Shown: positions 18,414 to 28,549, counted from the stretch's first letter. The stretch is 64,000 nucleotides of DNA from Serratia grimesii NBRC 13537 (GCF_001590905.1 NZ_BCTT01000015.1:1-64000); one strand, 5' to 3'. Program-made: numbers and translations. Notes: generated from the sequence alone by a model not told the origin.

Positions 18414-19537
18414 TTTGCCCGGTGATCGAACTTGCCCAACAGCTGATCAAACGCCCTTCACTCAGCCCACATGACGAAGGTTGTCAGGCGTTGATGATTG
18501 AACGTCTCGAGGCCATCGGTTTTACCGTTGAGCCAATGCCTTTCGGCGATACCCTGAATTTCTGGGCCTGGCGCGGCGAGGGGCAAACTCTGGCCTTTGC
18601 CGGTCATACCGACGTGGTGCCGACCGGCGACGAAAAACGCTGGGACAACCCGCCGTTTGAACCCACTATCCGCGACGGTATGCTGTATGGCCGCGGTGCG
18701 GCAGACATGAAAGGCTCGCTGGCGGCGATGGTCGTGGCAGCTGAGCGTTTTGTGGCAGCCAACCCACACCATCAGGGGCGTTTAGCGTTTCTGATCACGT
18801 CCGATGAAGAGGCCAGTGCCACTCACGGTACGGTTAAAGTCGTGGAAGCGTTGATGGCTCGCAATGAGCGTCTGGATTACTGCCTGGTTGGCGAGCCGTC
18901 CAGCACCGAGCGCGTTGGTGATGTGGTGAAGAATGGCCGCCGTGGCTCAATTACTGCTAACTTGCACATTCACGGTATCCAGGGTCATGTCGCTTACCCT
19001 CACCTGGCAGATAACCCTGTACACCGTGCCATGCCGGCCCTGAATGAACTGGTGGCCATTGAGTGGGATCGCGGTAATGAATTCTTCCCGCCGACCAGTA
19101 TGCAAATAGCCAATGTGCAAGCCGGTACCGGCAGCAACAACGTCATCCCGGGCGAAATGTTCGTTCAGTTCAACTTCCGTTTCAGTACCGAATCGACCGA
19201 CGCGACGATCAAACAGCGTGTAGAAGAGTTGCTTGAACGGCATCAGTTAAATTACAGCATCGAATGGCGCCTGTCGGGTCACCCCTTCCTGACTGCACGC
19301 GGTGCGTTGGTAGACGCGGTGGTTAATGCCGTCGAACATTATTCCGAACTGACGCCGCAATTACTGACCACCGGCGGTACCTCAGACGGGCGCTTTATCG
19401 CCCAGATGGGTGCACAGGTGGTTGAACTGGGGCCCGTGAATGCAACGATCCATAAGGTCAACGAATGTGTACACGCGGCTGATCTGCAATTACTGAGTCG
19501 TATGTATCAACGCATCATGGAGCAATTAGTCGCATGA
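18410..19537 (+). CDS. dapE: Succinyl-diaminopimelate desuccinylase
   Basis: Zinc-dependent M20 amidohydrolase of 375 residues that converts N-succinyl-LL-diaminopimelate to LL-diaminopimelate and succinate, a step of lysine and peptidoglycan synthesis. The metal-binding motifs are present: [26 protein letters not shown] and [12 protein letters not shown], plus a late His in [12 protein letters not shown]. It overlaps yffB by 4 bases and the following peptidase gene by 4 bases, giving a tight translationally coupled set. dapA lies in the same window at 26.5-27.4 kb, but in another operon. Confidence 0.97.
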   Translation: MICPVIELAQQLIKRPSLSPHDEGCQALMIERLEAIGFTVEPMPFGDTLNFWAWRGEGQTLAFAGHTDVVPTGDEKRWDNPPFEPTIRDGMLYGRGAADMKGSLAAMVVAAERFVAANPHHQGRLAFLITSDEEASATHGTVKVVEALMARNERLDYCLVGEPSSTERVGDVVKNGRRGSITANLHIHGIQGHVAYPHLADNPVHRAMPALNELVAIEWDRGNEFFPPTSMQIANVQAGTGSNNVIPGEMFVQFNFRFSTESTDATIKQRVEELLERHQLNYSIEWRLSGHPFLTARGALVDAVVNAVEHYSELTPQLLTTGGTSDGRFIAQMGAQVVELGPVNATIHKVNECVHAADLQLLSRMYQRIMEQLVA

Positions 19538-20208
19538 TCACGCCAGAAATGCTGACCGGGCGCTCGACCGACCACCTGGCACCGCTTAGCGGTAACCACC
19601 GCCTGCAACCTGCGGCAGTCGCCGCGTTCCTTGCCATGCAACAGGCGGCGCTCGAAGCCGGGTTTAATCTACAGCCGGCCAGCACATTTCGTGATTTTGA
19701 ACGGCAACAGGCGATCTGGAATGGCAAATTTTGCGGTGAACGCCCAGTATTAGATAAGGACAGTCGGCCGATCGACATCACGCCGCTGTCCGCGGCAGAA
19801 CGTTGCGAAGCGATCTTACGCTGGTCGGCGTTACCGGGCGCCAGCCGCCATCACTGGGGCAGCGATCTGGACGTTTACGATCCTTCGCTGTTGCCCGCTG
19901 GGCAGAAGTTGCAACTGGAACCCTGGGAATACGAACAAGGCGGCTACTTTTATCCACTCAACCAGTGGATGACGGAACATATGGCCGAATTTGGCTTTTA
20001 CCGTCCGTTCACCGAAGATGGCGACGGCGTGGCGGTGGAGCCTTGGCATTTGAGCTACCGCCCGTTAGCGCGCGAGGCTGAACATTTGCTGACGCCAGCA
20101 TTGCTGCTGGCAGCCTGGAAAAATAAGGACGTTGCTGGTGCACAATGGCTTGAAGAGCATTTGCCATCGATATTTTCGCGTTTTATACGCACTGAAGGAA
20201 AGGAGTAA
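19534..20208 (+). CDS. M15-family D-alanyl-D-alanine carboxypeptidase-like protein
   Basis: A 224-residue VanY/M15B-type metallopeptidase. The zinc-site motifs are [13 protein letters not shown] (His and Asp ligands) and EPWHLSYRP (the third His). A conserved substrate loop [16 protein letters not shown] is also present. Such enzymes trim the terminal D-Ala of peptidoglycan stem peptides or related peptides. There is no obvious signal peptide, so a cytoplasmic or unusual location is possible, which is odd for a cell-wall peptidase. It is coupled to dapE through an ATGA overlap and followed 2 bases later by ypfN. E. coli K-12 has ypfN directly after dapE, so this gene is extra. Confidence 0.88.
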   Translation: MITPEMLTGRSTDHLAPLSGNHRLQPAAVAAFLAMQQAALEAGFNLQPASTFRDFERQQAIWNGKFCGERPVLDKDSRPIDITPLSAAERCEAILRWSALPGASRHHWGSDLDVYDPSLLPAGQKLQLEPWEYEQGGYFYPLNQWMTEHMAEFGFYRPFTEDGDGVAVEPWHLSYRPLAREAEHLLTPALLLAAWKNKDVAGAQWLEEHLPSIFSRFIRTEGKE

Positions 20209-20210
20209 AT

Positions 20211-20396
20211 ATGGAATGGTTAGCTGACTATTGGTGGATAATCCTGCTGATTTTAGTCGGGATGATCATCAGTGGAATCAAAGAGCTACGTCGCGTTGAC
20301 GTCAAACGCTATCTGGCTGATAAGCCGGAAATCCCCCCTCATCGCGATAACAACGCTGAGTGGGATGACGACGATGACTGGCCGAAGAAAAAATAA
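20211..20396 (+). CDS. ypfN: Small membrane protein YpfN (UPF0370)
   Basis: A 61-residue protein with one N-terminal membrane segment ([17 protein letters not shown]), then a short cytoplasmic tail that is very acidic ([14 protein letters not shown]). It matches YpfN of E. coli in position and sequence ([16 protein letters not shown]). The start ATG at 20211 follows GGAAAGGAG closely. Function is unknown. A palindromic hairpin follows the stop. Confidence 0.92.
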   Translation: MEWLADYWWIILLILVGMIISGIKELRRVDVKRYLADKPEIPPHRDNNAEWDDDDDWPKKK

Positions 20397-20398
20397 TA

Positions 20399-20421
20399 TC
20401 AGGGCGCATAATGCGCCCTGA
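20399..20421. terminator. Bidirectional hairpin between ypfN and ypfH
   Basis: TCAGGGCGCATAATGCGCCCTGA is an almost perfect palindrome between two convergent stops. It lacks a long T run on either side. Confidence 0.6.
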
Positions 20422-20424
20422 CGT

Positions 20425-21114
20425 TTACTTGAAGGCGATTAAATCGCCCCGCTTACCAAACAGCGCTTCTTCCCAGTAACGTTGTGGCACGTAATAGTGC
20501 AACCGTTCAAGGGCACTATTCATCATCCCTTGGTTAATGGCATGCCCAACGTCCTCCTCCACATCCAACGTGAAGTCGACGCCATTGGCCTGCAGCCGTT
20601 CCGCCGCCGCTCTCGCATGTTGCACTGCAATCACCGCATCTTGTTCGCCGTGGATCAAGTGCACCACGCTGTCGCCAAACGCTCGTTCCGGCAGGCTGGC
20701 AAAACGCCCACTGAAAGCCACCACACGGCCGGCAAGTTTGGGTTCAACCTTCAAGGCTTCCAGCGCCATGATTGATCCTTGAGAAAAACCGACCAGTGCG
20801 GTTCCTGCATCATTCACACCACTGTGCTTCTGCCAGTAACGTACGGTTTCGACAAACTGCGGCATCACTTCGGCTATGCGCTCAGCACGGTTCTCTTCCG
20901 TCACACCTTGTACTGAAAACCACTGGCGACCGCTGCCGTTCCCGAAGGGAAAAGGCCCGCCGATGCTCACCACCAACGCCTGAGGAAAATCCTTGGCGAA
21001 GTAGCTACCAATCTCCCCCATCGCCACCGGGGTATCGCCGACACCGTGAAACAGCAGGATCAGCTGCGCAGCCGGGGTTGCCGGGCTTTGGACAACGAAA
21101 TGCTCATGTTTCAT
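20425..21114 (-). CDS. ypfH: Esterase YpfH
   Basis: An alpha/beta hydrolase of 229 residues of the carboxylesterase/phospholipase family. The nucleophile elbow is GFSQGS; the catalytic Asp is near HGEQDAVI and the His near DVGHAINQGM. An oxyanion-hole stretch LLFHGVGDTP is at the start. E. coli YpfH hydrolyses short acyl esters in vitro; the natural substrate is not known. AAGGAG lies 7 bases before the ATG at 21114. It is convergent with ypfN and followed downstream by the convergent-free gap before tmcA. Confidence 0.92.
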   Translation of the reverse strand: MKHEHFVVQSPATPAAQLILLFHGVGDTPVAMGEIGSYFAKDFPQALVVSIGGPFPFGNGSGRQWFSVQGVTEENRAERIAEVMPQFVETVRYWQKHSGVNDAGTALVGFSQGSIMALEALKVEPKLAGRVVAFSGRFASLPERAFGDSVVHLIHGEQDAVIAVQHARAAAERLQANGVDFTLDVEEDVGHAINQGMMNSALERLHYYVPQRYWEEALFGKRGDLIAFK

Positions 21115-21230
21115 CGGTGACTCCTTAATTCATCAGATTCTGCCCGGCGCCAGATGCCCGGGTTTCTGTCAGCTACTATACGCCGCTGAGAAATCAGGAA
21201 AATCGGGTTTTATTGAGCAACACCTTCAAT

Positions 21231-23243
21231 TTATTCCAACGATTGAGACCAGTCGTGCCAACGCAGACAGTGCTGCGCATCGAGTTGTTCGAGAGCCAAT
21301 CCCGCCTCTTGCCGCCAACGGCGCAGCAAGGCTTTCTGACCACTGCAGCCAAGTTGAACCACGCAGGCTATCGTCGTCGCTTGTTGTTGCAAATGCAGAC
21401 GCAAAGCAGGCAGCGGTAAGGTACTGGCTAACAATAAACGTTGCAGAGCTCCCAGACTGGCTTCGAGTGGCCGGTGGGCAAAGGCAAACCCGGCCAACTC
21501 GCGCCAGTCGTCCTCACCCAGTTGTGTATCACCATCATCACCGGTGATCTCCAGTTGCAGATTAATGCGTGGCTGTAGCCAACGCCAATCACGTGCAAGA
21601 TGCTTATGGGCCGCATGTTGCAGCGCTTCGCCCTGTTCGGTCAACGGTAGGATCGCCATGGCGGTGTAGCAGCCACTGCTGGCTTCCGTTTTGCTACCGA
21701 TGCGTACCAACTCAAAACCACAGGACTGCCAAAACCGCCACAGCGGCTCGGTGTAACCAAAGCTGACCGAAAGGTAATCCAGCCCCTGTGTTTGCTGGCG
21801 TTGCTGCGCGATCATACGGCGAGCAATGCCTTGTTGACGTAGCGAAGGTAACACCGCAATGCGGGTAATTCGTCGTGAACGCAGCGTCGGCGCCCACCAC
21901 GGCCCGCCATGTGCCGCCAGCGATTGAGCCACCAGATTGCCGCGCGGCCGTCGTCGTCCCGCCCAGACGTCATGAGCCAGTTCGGCGGTCAACCCCCCTT
22001 CATCTACCAACCACAGTGCACCGACGACGTTATCGTCCACCTGCGCCATGCCAAAGTGCATGCCGGGGGCATCCATCAGCCGCCGTAAATCAAGCGGCGA
22101 GGTGCGGTAGTGGGCACTGCTCAATAAGGCATAAAAACGTGCCAGCCGTTGGGGCTCGGCACACAGCTCGCGTTGTTCAGCATCGCGGATACTGACCGCT
22201 TTATCCGACGCCTGCCATGTTGGTTGCTCAGTGAACAGTAACGCGTTATCTATTACACGCTCCAACGCATCGCCTTGGGCCCAACGCATCGGCTGCTCTA
22301 GCCCCAGCGACTGAAACGCAGGAAGCCCAGCACAAAACTTCAGTAAAAAACCACGGCCCGTGCCTTCATAACCCTGAACCGTGGTGGTCAGCAAAACACG
22401 GGGGAAATGACCTACCAGTTGTTGCAATAACGGGCCGGGGATCGCCGCAGCTTCATCCACCAGCAACCAGCCTACGTCACTGACGTCATGTTCACGACAA
22501 TGGGCCAGCAGCGCGTCCGGTGCCCAAAATTGAGCACGGCCCTGCGCCCATTCACCAGCGACTTCTGTGGCAGCACGGCTCGGCCCGGTAATCCAGCAGG
22601 TGAGTGGTGTATTTGCCACCAGCATGCCTGCCACCGTTGATTTTCCGCGCCCACGCGCAGCAGTCAGCACCCAAATGCCTGACTCGGCGCCCAGCAATTG
22701 CGTCAGTAACCTTTGTTGTTCTGTCGTAGGGAGACCCTGCGGCGCTTGCCAGTCTGGGCGTGACGGCAACGGTGCCAATGTCAGCACCTCATCCTGTCGC
22801 CAGACGGTCACCTCAGTGTCTGCCGCTAAGTGCTGTTGCAGATGATGAATAAAATTTGGGGTAGTGATCGGTTGTGGGCAATCGCTCCAGCGTAGACTGT
22901 CATGATCCGGCTGCTGATGCCATTGTCGCCAGGATGGCGTCAGTAACAGTAACCAACTGCCGGCACGCAAGGTACCGGCTAATGCTGCCAGCGCTTCAAC
23001 ATCCAAACCGGTTGTTGCATCAAACGTCGCATGTAGCCGCTCTTGCCCCAGTAGCGTTTTCACTGCGCCACTCGCCAACGCTTGCACACCCGCCGGTGGT
23101 TTTTCTCCCACCCACGGCCAGTCACCCGGTAGCATTGCTGCCAGGTGTTGCGCCTGCTGGCGGCACCATTGCGGCTCGCCACTGAGCACCAACAGGCGCC
23201 TGATGCCCTGCTGCTGCATACGTTGTTGCATTGCCTGTAACAA
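21231..23243 (-). CDS. tmcA: tRNA(Met) cytidine acetyltransferase TmcA
   Basis: A 670-residue enzyme that puts an N4-acetyl group on the wobble cytidine (C34) of elongator tRNA-Met using ATP and acetyl-CoA. An N-terminal DUF1726-type domain ([13 protein letters not shown]) is followed by an RNA-helicase-like module with Walker [12 protein letters not shown] and a DEAA box ([10 protein letters not shown]). Then comes a GNAT domain with [13 protein letters not shown], and a tRNA-binding tail. The start is TTG 23243 with AAGGGA 7 bases upstream. An in-frame TAA five codons earlier rules out a longer protein. A fragment of the dispersed repeat lies just upstream, next to this ribosome site. Confidence 0.94.
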   Translation of the reverse strand: MLQAMQQRMQQQGIRRLLVLSGEPQWCRQQAQHLAAMLPGDWPWVGEKPPAGVQALASGAVKTLLGQERLHATFDATTGLDVEALAALAGTLRAGSWLLLLTPSWRQWHQQPDHDSLRWSDCPQPITTPNFIHHLQQHLAADTEVTVWRQDEVLTLAPLPSRPDWQAPQGLPTTEQQRLLTQLLGAESGIWVLTAARGRGKSTVAGMLVANTPLTCWITGPSRAATEVAGEWAQGRAQFWAPDALLAHCREHDVSDVGWLLVDEAAAIPGPLLQQLVGHFPRVLLTTTVQGYEGTGRGFLLKFCAGLPAFQSLGLEQPMRWAQGDALERVIDNALLFTEQPTWQASDKAVSIRDAEQRELCAEPQRLARFYALLSSAHYRTSPLDLRRLMDAPGMHFGMAQVDDNVVGALWLVDEGGLTAELAHDVWAGRRRPRGNLVAQSLAAHGGPWWAPTLRSRRITRIAVLPSLRQQGIARRMIAQQRQQTQGLDYLSVSFGYTEPLWRFWQSCGFELVRIGSKTEASSGCYTAMAILPLTEQGEALQHAAHKHLARDWRWLQPRINLQLEITGDDGDTQLGEDDWRELAGFAFAHRPLEASLGALQRLLLASTLPLPALRLHLQQQATTIACVVQLGCSGQKALLRRWRQEAGLALEQLDAQHCLRWHDWSQSLE

Positions 23244-23254
23244 GGCGGTGTCCC

Positions 23255-23296
23255 TTATTTACGACGGTGCCACGTCCACATGTGGGACATAGCCTA
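23255..23296 (-). repeat. End fragment of the dispersed repeat, upstream of tmcA
   Basis: On the minus strand this reads TAGGCTATGTCCCACATGTG followed by GACGTGGCACCGTCG, which matches the terminal repeat of the 7258-7526 element at most positions. Only the end is present; the rest of the element is missing. It supplies sequence directly next to the tmcA ribosome site. Confidence 0.55.
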
Positions 23297-23308
23297 ATAT
23301 CCAGACTT

Positions 23309-23336
23309 AAAAAAATGCCGGAGTCAGGCTCCGGCA
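23309..23336 (-). terminator. Terminator of ypfJ region (minus-strand T run)
   Basis: TGCCGGAG-TCAGG-CTCCGGCA, with TTTTTTT immediately after it on the minus strand, lies just beyond the ypfJ stop and upstream of tmcA. It should end ypfJ transcription before tmcA. Confidence 0.85.
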
Positions 23337-23343
23337 GTGCATG

Positions 23344-24210
23344 TTAACGGGATGCGAAGGTGTTGCAGGTGTTAGGATCGCCGCTGTCAAAACCCTGTTT
23401 AAACCAGGTATAACGCTGCTGTGAGGTACCGTGGGTGAAACTGTCCGGTACAACACGCCCTTGTCCCTGTTGCTGCAAACGATCGTCGCCGATCGCCTGT
23501 GCGGCGTTCAACGCCGACTGCAAATCACCCTCTTCCAACATCTGCTGCTTCTCAGCATATTTGCCCCAGACACCGGCAAAACAGTCCGCCTGCAGTTCCA
23601 TTTTCACCGACAGACGATTGACTTCCGCCTGACTGGCGCCCTGTTGCATCTGACGGACCTTCGCTTCAATACCCAGCAGGTTCTGTACATGATGGCCGAC
23701 TTCATGCGCCACTACATAGGCCTGCGCAAAGTCACCACCGGCACCCAGTTTGGTTTTCATGTCCTGGTAGAACGACAAATCGATATACACCGTTTTGTCA
23801 CCCGGGCAATAGAACGGCCCCATTGCCGCCTGACCTGTACCACAACTGGTGCGCGTCACACCGCGATACATCACCAGTTTAGGCGGCTGATAGGTTTTCC
23901 CCATACGCTGGAAAACCTCTTTCCAGTTATCTTCGGTAGAGGCCAGCACCACCGAGGTAAACTTGGCCAATTCATCGTCTTTTGGACTGATGCTGGCACT
24001 CTGTTGTTGAGTTTGCGGACTCACGCTACCGCCATTCAACAACGGTGAAAGATCGACGCCGTAATAACCGGCGACCAGTACCACCACCAAAATGACGATA
24101 CCGCCTTTACCGCGCGGCACGCGGAAACCGCCGCCACCGCCACCCAGACCTGAAGACTGCCCGCGACGATCCTCAACATTGTCACTTTCCCGACGCCCTT
24201 GCCAACGCAT
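23344..24210 (-). CDS. ypfJ: Putative neutral zinc metallopeptidase YpfJ
   Basis: A 288-residue single-pass membrane protein of the YpfJ/KPN_02809 zinc-peptidase family. After [17 protein letters not shown] comes a glycine-rich stretch, a membrane segment ([17 protein letters not shown]) and a periplasmic domain. The zinc site [12 protein letters not shown] has the HExxH pattern; a downstream [11 protein letters not shown] supplies the likely third ligand. I use the ATG at 24210, which matches the E. coli start; 15 upstream codons lack likeness. It is a single-gene unit with its own terminator. The substrate is unknown. Confidence 0.93.
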   Translation of the reverse strand: MRWQGRRESDNVEDRRGQSSGLGGGGGGFRVPRGKGGIVILVVVLVAGYYGVDLSPLLNGGSVSPQTQQQSASISPKDDELAKFTSVVLASTEDNWKEVFQRMGKTYQPPKLVMYRGVTRTSCGTGQAAMGPFYCPGDKTVYIDLSFYQDMKTKLGAGGDFAQAYVVAHEVGHHVQNLLGIEAKVRQMQQGASQAEVNRLSVKMELQADCFAGVWGKYAEKQQMLEEGDLQSALNAAQAIGDDRLQQQGQGRVVPDSFTHGTSQQRYTWFKQGFDSGDPNTCNTFASR

Positions 24211-24246
24211 AAGTAAACTCCAGATTAGGTTTTTGTCATTGTACGC

Positions 24247-24443
24247 TATACCCAAAATAATTGGAGTTGCATCAAGGCGCTAAGGGAATGGCAAATCGGT
24301 TTCGAATCGATTTGAACAGCGCTTGCACTGACTCGCAGGCAGACCCTTAATGAGAGGATCATCATCCCGATGCGCTTACTCAAGTAAGTGATTCGGGTAA
24401 ACGAGTGCAGCCAACACAGATGCAACTTCAAGTATGCCGGATA
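24247..24443. repeat. 197-bp inverted-repeat intergenic element
   Basis: The ends are inverted repeats: left TATACCCAAAATAATTGGAG continuing TTGCATC, right (read on the minus strand) TATCCGGCATACTTGAAGTT continuing GCATC. Inside is a short palindrome CTTACTCAAGTAAG. Similar intergenic elements with the TATACCC...TGCATC ends are widespread in Serratia, Yersinia and relatives; I cannot name the family with certainty (ERIC-like or YPAL-like). It occupies most of the 360-base gap between ypfJ and purC. It is unrelated in sequence to the 7258 repeat. Confidence 0.75.
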
Positions 24444-24535
24444 CCATCATTATAAATGCTCAGCGGCGGGGGAAATGTAGAATTTTTCTGGAAATGCAGG
24501 TGAAGCGGAACAGATGGCGGGAAATAAAGGGAATG

Positions 24536-24555
24536 ACGGGGTCGGCTGACCCCGT
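24536..24555. terminator. Hairpin after purC
   Basis: ACGGGGTC-GGCT-GACCCCGT is an 8-bp perfect stem 16 bases beyond the purC stop. There is no T run directly after it on the minus strand, so termination is likely but not certain. Confidence 0.5.
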
Positions 24556-24570
24556 ATACAGCAAAAACGC

Positions 24571-25284
24571 TTAGTCGAGTTTGACGCCGATGCGACGCGC
24601 CACTTCTTCATAGGCTTCGATCAAACCACCCAGACTTTGACGGAAACGGTCTTTGTCCATCTTGTCCAGCGTGTTTTTGTCCCACAGGCGGCTGCCATCT
24701 GGTGAGAACTCATCACCCAGCACGACTTCACCGTTGAACAGACCAAACTCCAGTTTGAAGTCGACCAGGATCAGGCCCGCATCGTCAAACAGCTTGCTCA
24801 GTACGTCGTTTGCCTTGTAGCTCAGCTCACGCATGCGCGCCAGGTGCTCTTTGTTCACCCAGCCGAAGGTTTCGCAATAAGACTCATTGACCATCGGATC
24901 GTGCATGGCATCGTTTTTCAGGAACAGGTCAAACAGAGGTGGGTTCAACACCAGGCCTTCTTCAATACCCAGACGCTTCACCAAAGAACCGGCGGCACGG
25001 TTACGGATCACACATTCGACCGGCACCATGTCCAGCTTTTTCACCAGCACTTCATTGTCTGACAGCAGGCGTTCCATCTGCGTCGGGATGCCAGCCTCTT
25101 CCAATTTGCTCATGATGAAATGGTTGAACTTGTTGTTCACCATGCCTTTGCGATCAAACTGCTCAATGCGCTGACCATCCAGTGCTGACGTATCGTTGCG
25201 GAATTCCAACACCAGCAGATCAGGATTTTCAGTGGTGTAGACGGTTTTTGCCTTCCCGCGATACAGCTCAGCTAGCTTTTGCAT
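24571..25284 (-). CDS. purC: Phosphoribosylaminoimidazole-succinocarboxamide synthase
   Basis: SAICAR synthetase, 237 residues, the same length as E. coli PurC. It joins aspartate to CAIR using ATP in purine synthesis. The opening [18 protein letters not shown], the central [15 protein letters not shown] and the nucleotide-binding [11 protein letters not shown] are diagnostic. The ATG at 25284 has GGAG 8 bases upstream; the open frame continues 32 codons further but is not part of the family. A PurR-like box lies 72-87 bases upstream. bamC and dapA precede it on the same strand, with a terminator in between. Confidence 0.97.
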   Translation of the reverse strand: MQKLAELYRGKAKTVYTTENPDLLVLEFRNDTSALDGQRIEQFDRKGMVNNKFNHFIMSKLEEAGIPTQMERLLSDNEVLVKKLDMVPVECVIRNRAAGSLVKRLGIEEGLVLNPPLFDLFLKNDAMHDPMVNESYCETFGWVNKEHLARMRELSYKANDVLSKLFDDAGLILVDFKLEFGLFNGEVVLGDEFSPDGSRLWDKNTLDKMDKDRFRQSLGGLIEAYEEVARRIGVKLD

Positions 25285-25355
25285 CTGACTTACTCCAATA
25301 AAAGAATTATTTAAAAACGCTGCAAGGATGATGCGTCTATTGTGCCAAATCCGCG

Positions 25356-25371
25356 ACGCAAACGATACCGT
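25356..25371 (-). promoter_or_regulatory. Candidate PurR box upstream of purC
   Basis: ACGCAAACGATACCGT matches the PUR-box pattern ACGCAAACGTTTGCGT at 13 of 16 positions. It lies 72-87 bases before the purC ATG, in the promoter region. E. coli purC is a PurR target. The right half is weak. Confidence 0.5.
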
Positions 25372-25382
25372 ATCATTCAAAG

Positions 25383-25405
25383 AAAAAGGGGCCGAAGCCC
25401 CTTTT
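25383..25405 (-). terminator. Terminator after bamC
   Basis: On the minus strand AAAAGGGGC-TTCG-GCCCCTTTTT forms a stem capped by a stable UUCG loop and followed by T's, 3 bases after the bamC stop. It separates bamC from purC. Confidence 0.88.
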
Positions 25406-25408
25406 CAG

Positions 25409-26461
25409 TTATTTAACGCTGGTTTTGCTGAATGCTGACTGGAATGCCGCAACCAACCCGTCGTTTTGCGACTGGGTCAACGGCTTACCTTTAGGATCGA
25501 TAAATTGCAGGCTGGTACGGTTGTTCAAATCCCCTACCTGCAGTTTGTAATCACCTTCTTTCAGTTCAGGATCCTTGGCGCCCAACGCATCCCAATCGCT
25601 ACCGCTCAGGGATTTGTAAGTCACAGCGACGGTGCCTTGCGGACGGCTGCGGTCACCCACTTTCATCCCCAGTTTTTCCAACGCTGCCGGCAGGCGATCC
25701 CACACCACAGTGTACGGACCACGCACGACCAACATTGGCAGACCGGTATCATCCGCCGCGCTCTGCACGTCCAGCGCACCGAAACGGTTGGCAGACTGGC
25801 TGCTCGCCAGGTTGTCTTGTTTGTCCAGGCCTTCAACGATGGTGTTCATCATCATACCGTTGTAGCGCTGCACTTCAGACGGGTCGGTAACCTGCTCGGT
25901 TTTACCCTGCTGTTGCAGGCCGACGGTTTTAACCACCAGCGCCTGCTGATAACCCTGCTGCTGCACGCTGATCTGGTAGCGGCCTTCGTACTGGTTGTCT
26001 TCATCCAGACGGTTCCACTTCACCCAGTCAGTAGTCAGGGTCTGAGTAGCGTCCTGGCGTGAGGCAATTGCGATATTTTTCGCCTGCAGCATGCTGGTAA
26101 CGCGTGACCACAGGTTCTGGTTTTGCGGGCTGTTTTCAAGCAGCAGCGTACCGCTGTCACCCGCATATTGCGCGCGTGAACCACTCAACAATGCCAGAGG
26201 CTGTACCGGCGGACGAATATCCAGTTGCTTGCCGACACCGCCTTTCAGCGTGGTAGCCGGAACATCATAGTTACCGCTTTGCACCGGCAGGATCATACCC
26301 GCAGGGGTGTTCAGAGCCTTAAGCGGTGAAGCGTCGAGATACGCTTCATCGCCGCTGACCTGGCGCTTGTAGCGCTGATCGCTGCTACAGGCAGCCAACA
26401 TCATAACCAGCGAGATGCCAACGACTTTTGCTACCGTCGACTTTTGCAATGAATAAACCAT
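25409..26461 (-). CDS. bamC: Outer membrane assembly lipoprotein BamC
   Basis: Lipoprotein of the beta-barrel assembly machine, 350 residues. The lipobox is LAACSS near residues 22-27 after a hydrophobic signal. It is followed by a conserved unstructured stretch ([18 protein letters not shown]) that binds BamD and then two helix-grip domains (one with [14 protein letters not shown], the other with [19 protein letters not shown]). The ATG at 26461 has AAGGGA 7 bases before it. It lies 16 bases after dapA on the same strand, as in E. coli, so dapA-bamC is one operon. Confidence 0.95.
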   Translation of the reverse strand: MVYSLQKSTVAKVVGISLVMMLAACSSDQRYKRQVSGDEAYLDASPLKALNTPAGMILPVQSGNYDVPATTLKGGVGKQLDIRPPVQPLALLSGSRAQYAGDSGTLLLENSPQNQNLWSRVTSMLQAKNIAIASRQDATQTLTTDWVKWNRLDEDNQYEGRYQISVQQQGYQQALVVKTVGLQQQGKTEQVTDPSEVQRYNGMMMNTIVEGLDKQDNLASSQSANRFGALDVQSAADDTGLPMLVVRGPYTVVWDRLPAALEKLGMKVGDRSRPQGTVAVTYKSLSGSDWDALGAKDPELKEGDYKLQVGDLNNRTSLQFIDPKGKPLTQSQNDGLVAAFQSAFSKTSVK

Positions 26462-26477
26462 CAAATTTCCCTTAGAG

Positions 26478-27359
26478 TTACAGCAAACCGGCGCTTTTCA
26501 GTGCGCGTTCCACTACCGGACGGGCAGCGTCGGTCAACGGCGTCATAGGCAGACGCATCGTATCGGTTGCCATCAATCCCAATGCCTTGCAGGCCCATTT
26601 CACCGGAATTGGGTTTGCTTCTACAAACAAATCCTGATGCAACGGCATCAAGCGCTGATTTAAACGGCGTGCTTGGGCAAAGTCGCCCTGCGCTGCCAGC
26701 GCGCAAAGTTGCGCCATTTCACGCGCCGCCACGTTGGCCGTCACGGAAATCACCCCTTTGCCGCCCAGTTGCATGAAATCCAGACCGCTGGCGTCATCGC
26801 CGCTCAGCAAAATGAAATCTTCATCATCAACCAGCACTTGGATCTGACTTACACGACTTAAGTTCCCTGTTGCCTCTTTAACAGCAACAATATTCTTAAT
26901 TTTTGCTAAACGCGCAATCACCGGCGGCAGCATGTCACACCCGGTGCGTGAAGGCACGTTATAGAGGATTTGCGGCAGTGCGGTGCTTTCGGCAATCGCC
27001 TTGAAGTGCTGGTACAGCCCTTCCTGAGTCGGTTTATTGTAGTAAGGCGTGACCGTCAAGCAACCCACTACGCCGCTATTTTCGAAGCGCTGGGTCAGCG
27101 AAATGGCTTCAGCGGTGGCGTTGGCACCGGTACCGGCGATCACCGGAATACGGCCTGCGGCCAGTTCCAGCGTCTGCAATACCACGTCGACGTGCTCGTC
27201 ATGGGCAAGCGTTGCAGACTCGCCGGTAGTCCCTACGGAAACGATGGCCGCAGTTCCACTGGCTACATGATAATCAATCAATTTTTTTAGGCTCGCGCGA
27301 TCGACAGCACCTGTGTCGTCCATCGGCGTAACCAGTGCAACTATACTTCCCGTAAACAT
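26478..27359 (-). CDS. dapA: 4-hydroxy-tetrahydrodipicolinate synthase
   Basis: Class I aldolase of 293 residues that condenses pyruvate with aspartate semialdehyde, the first committed step of lysine and DAP synthesis. The motif [14 protein letters not shown] and the active-site Tyr in [11 protein letters not shown] are present, and the Schiff-base Lys lies in [12 protein letters not shown]. The ATG at 27359 opens [15 protein letters not shown]; nine upstream codons are not conserved. gcvR runs in the opposite direction from a start 147 bases away. bamC follows in the same operon. Confidence 0.97.
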   Translation of the reverse strand: MFTGSIVALVTPMDDTGAVDRASLKKLIDYHVASGTAAIVSVGTTGESATLAHDEHVDVVLQTLELAAGRIPVIAGTGANATAEAISLTQRFENSGVVGCLTVTPYYNKPTQEGLYQHFKAIAESTALPQILYNVPSRTGCDMLPPVIARLAKIKNIVAVKEATGNLSRVSQIQVLVDDEDFILLSGDDASGLDFMQLGGKGVISVTANVAAREMAQLCALAAQGDFAQARRLNQRLMPLHQDLFVEANPIPVKWACKALGLMATDTMRLPMTPLTDAARPVVERALKSAGLL

Positions 27360-27505
27360 TGGCCGTCCCCTCCACAAACAAGTCACTCATGGTACTTTTG
27401 CTGCCTATCCAAAAGCAAGCAAACAACGGTGTTGTAAGCGCTTGGCAGGCGGTTTTTTTTATGTTTACCATGGTAACCCCATTGTGCACGACAGGAAGCT
27501 CCATT

Positions 27506-28075
27506 TTGCCTAAGCCAGATGAACACTATCTCGTGATTACCGCGCTCGGTACCGACCGCCCCGGGATCGTCAATGCCATCACCCGCCACGTCAGCAGTTG
27601 CGGATGCAATATCGAAGATAGCCGTCTGGCCATGTTGGGTGAGGAATTCACTTTCATCATGCTGCTTTCCGGCAGTTGGAACGCCATTACCCTGATTGAG
27701 TCCACCTTGCCGCAAAAAGGCGCAGAACTGGACCTGCTCATTGTTATGAAGCGGACCAACTCACACGAAAGGCCGCCAATGCCGGCCACAGTATGGGTAC
27801 AGGTTGAAGTAAAAGACTCCCCGCACCTCATCGAGCGCTTTACCGATCTGTTCGACTCCAGCCAGATGAACATTGCCGAATTGGTGTCTCGCACCCAACC
27901 CGCAGAAGGTGACCTGCCGCCACAGCTGTATATCCAGATCACAGCACACAGTCCCGGCAATCAAGATGCATCAAATATTGAGCAAGCCTTTCATCGCCTA
28001 TGTACAGAATTGAAAGCACAAGGCAGTATTAGCGTTGTGAACTATCCACAGCATGATGAGAAAGATGGAGAGTAG
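27506..28075 (+). CDS. gcvR: Glycine cleavage system transcriptional repressor GcvR
   Basis: A 189-residue protein with two ACT domains that binds glycine and controls GcvA at the gcvTHP promoter. The sequence YLVITALGTDRPGIVNAITR starts the first ACT domain, and SSCGCNIEDSRLAMLGEEF matches E. coli GcvR closely. ACT2 begins WVQVEVKDSPHLIERF. The best start is TTG 27506 with AGGAAG 7 bases upstream, which gives the E. coli length; the frame stays open 49 codons further back but lacks likeness. It is divergent from dapA and followed 2 bases later by bcp. Confidence 0.92.
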   Translation: MPKPDEHYLVITALGTDRPGIVNAITRHVSSCGCNIEDSRLAMLGEEFTFIMLLSGSWNAITLIESTLPQKGAELDLLIVMKRTNSHERPPMPATVWVQVEVKDSPHLIERFTDLFDSSQMNIAELVSRTQPAEGDLPPQLYIQITAHSPGNQDASNIEQAFHRLCTELKAQGSISVVNYPQHDEKDGE

Positions 28076-28077
28076 TT

Positions 28078-28542
28078 ATGAGCCCATTGAAAGCCGGTGA
28101 CACAGCGCCGAACTTTAGTTTGCCTGACCAGGACGGTGAGGAAATTAACTTAGCCGACTTCCAGGGACAGCGAGTGCTTGTTTATTTTTATCCCAAGGCG
28201 ATGACGCCGGGCTGTACCGTACAGGCCTGCGGTTTGCGGGATAACATGGATGACTTGAAAAAAGCCGGTGTCGAAGTGCTTGGCATCAGCACGGATAAAC
28301 CAGAAAAGCTGTCGCGTTTTGCCGAGAAAGAGTTGTTAAATTTCACCCTGCTATCCGATGAGGATCACCAGGTCGCAGAGCAGTTTGGCGTTTGGGGTGA
28401 GAAAACCTTCATGGGGAAAACCTATGATGGCATTCACCGCATCAGCTTCTTGCTCGACACTAAAGGTAAGGTTGAAAAAGTGTTTGATGATTTCAAGACC
28501 ACCAATCATCACGATATCGTTCTGAGCTACCTGCAGCAATAA
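28078..28542 (+). CDS. bcp: Thioredoxin-dependent thiol peroxidase Bcp
   Basis: Peroxiredoxin of the BCP/PrxQ group, 154 residues, that reduces hydrogen peroxide and organic peroxides with thioredoxin. The peroxidatic Cys lies in YPKAMTPGCTVQACGLRDN and a second Cys five residues later serves as the resolving partner, typical of atypical 2-Cys BCP. The N-terminal GDTAPNFSLPDQDGEEINL matches. It follows gcvR by 2 bases. A strong hairpin lies 8 bases after the stop. Confidence 0.95.
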   Translation: MSPLKAGDTAPNFSLPDQDGEEINLADFQGQRVLVYFYPKAMTPGCTVQACGLRDNMDDLKKAGVEVLGISTDKPEKLSRFAEKELLNFTLLSDEDHQVAEQFGVWGEKTFMGKTYDGIHRISFLLDTKGKVEKVFDDFKTTNHHDIVLSYLQQ

Positions 28543-28549
28543 TTCTCAC

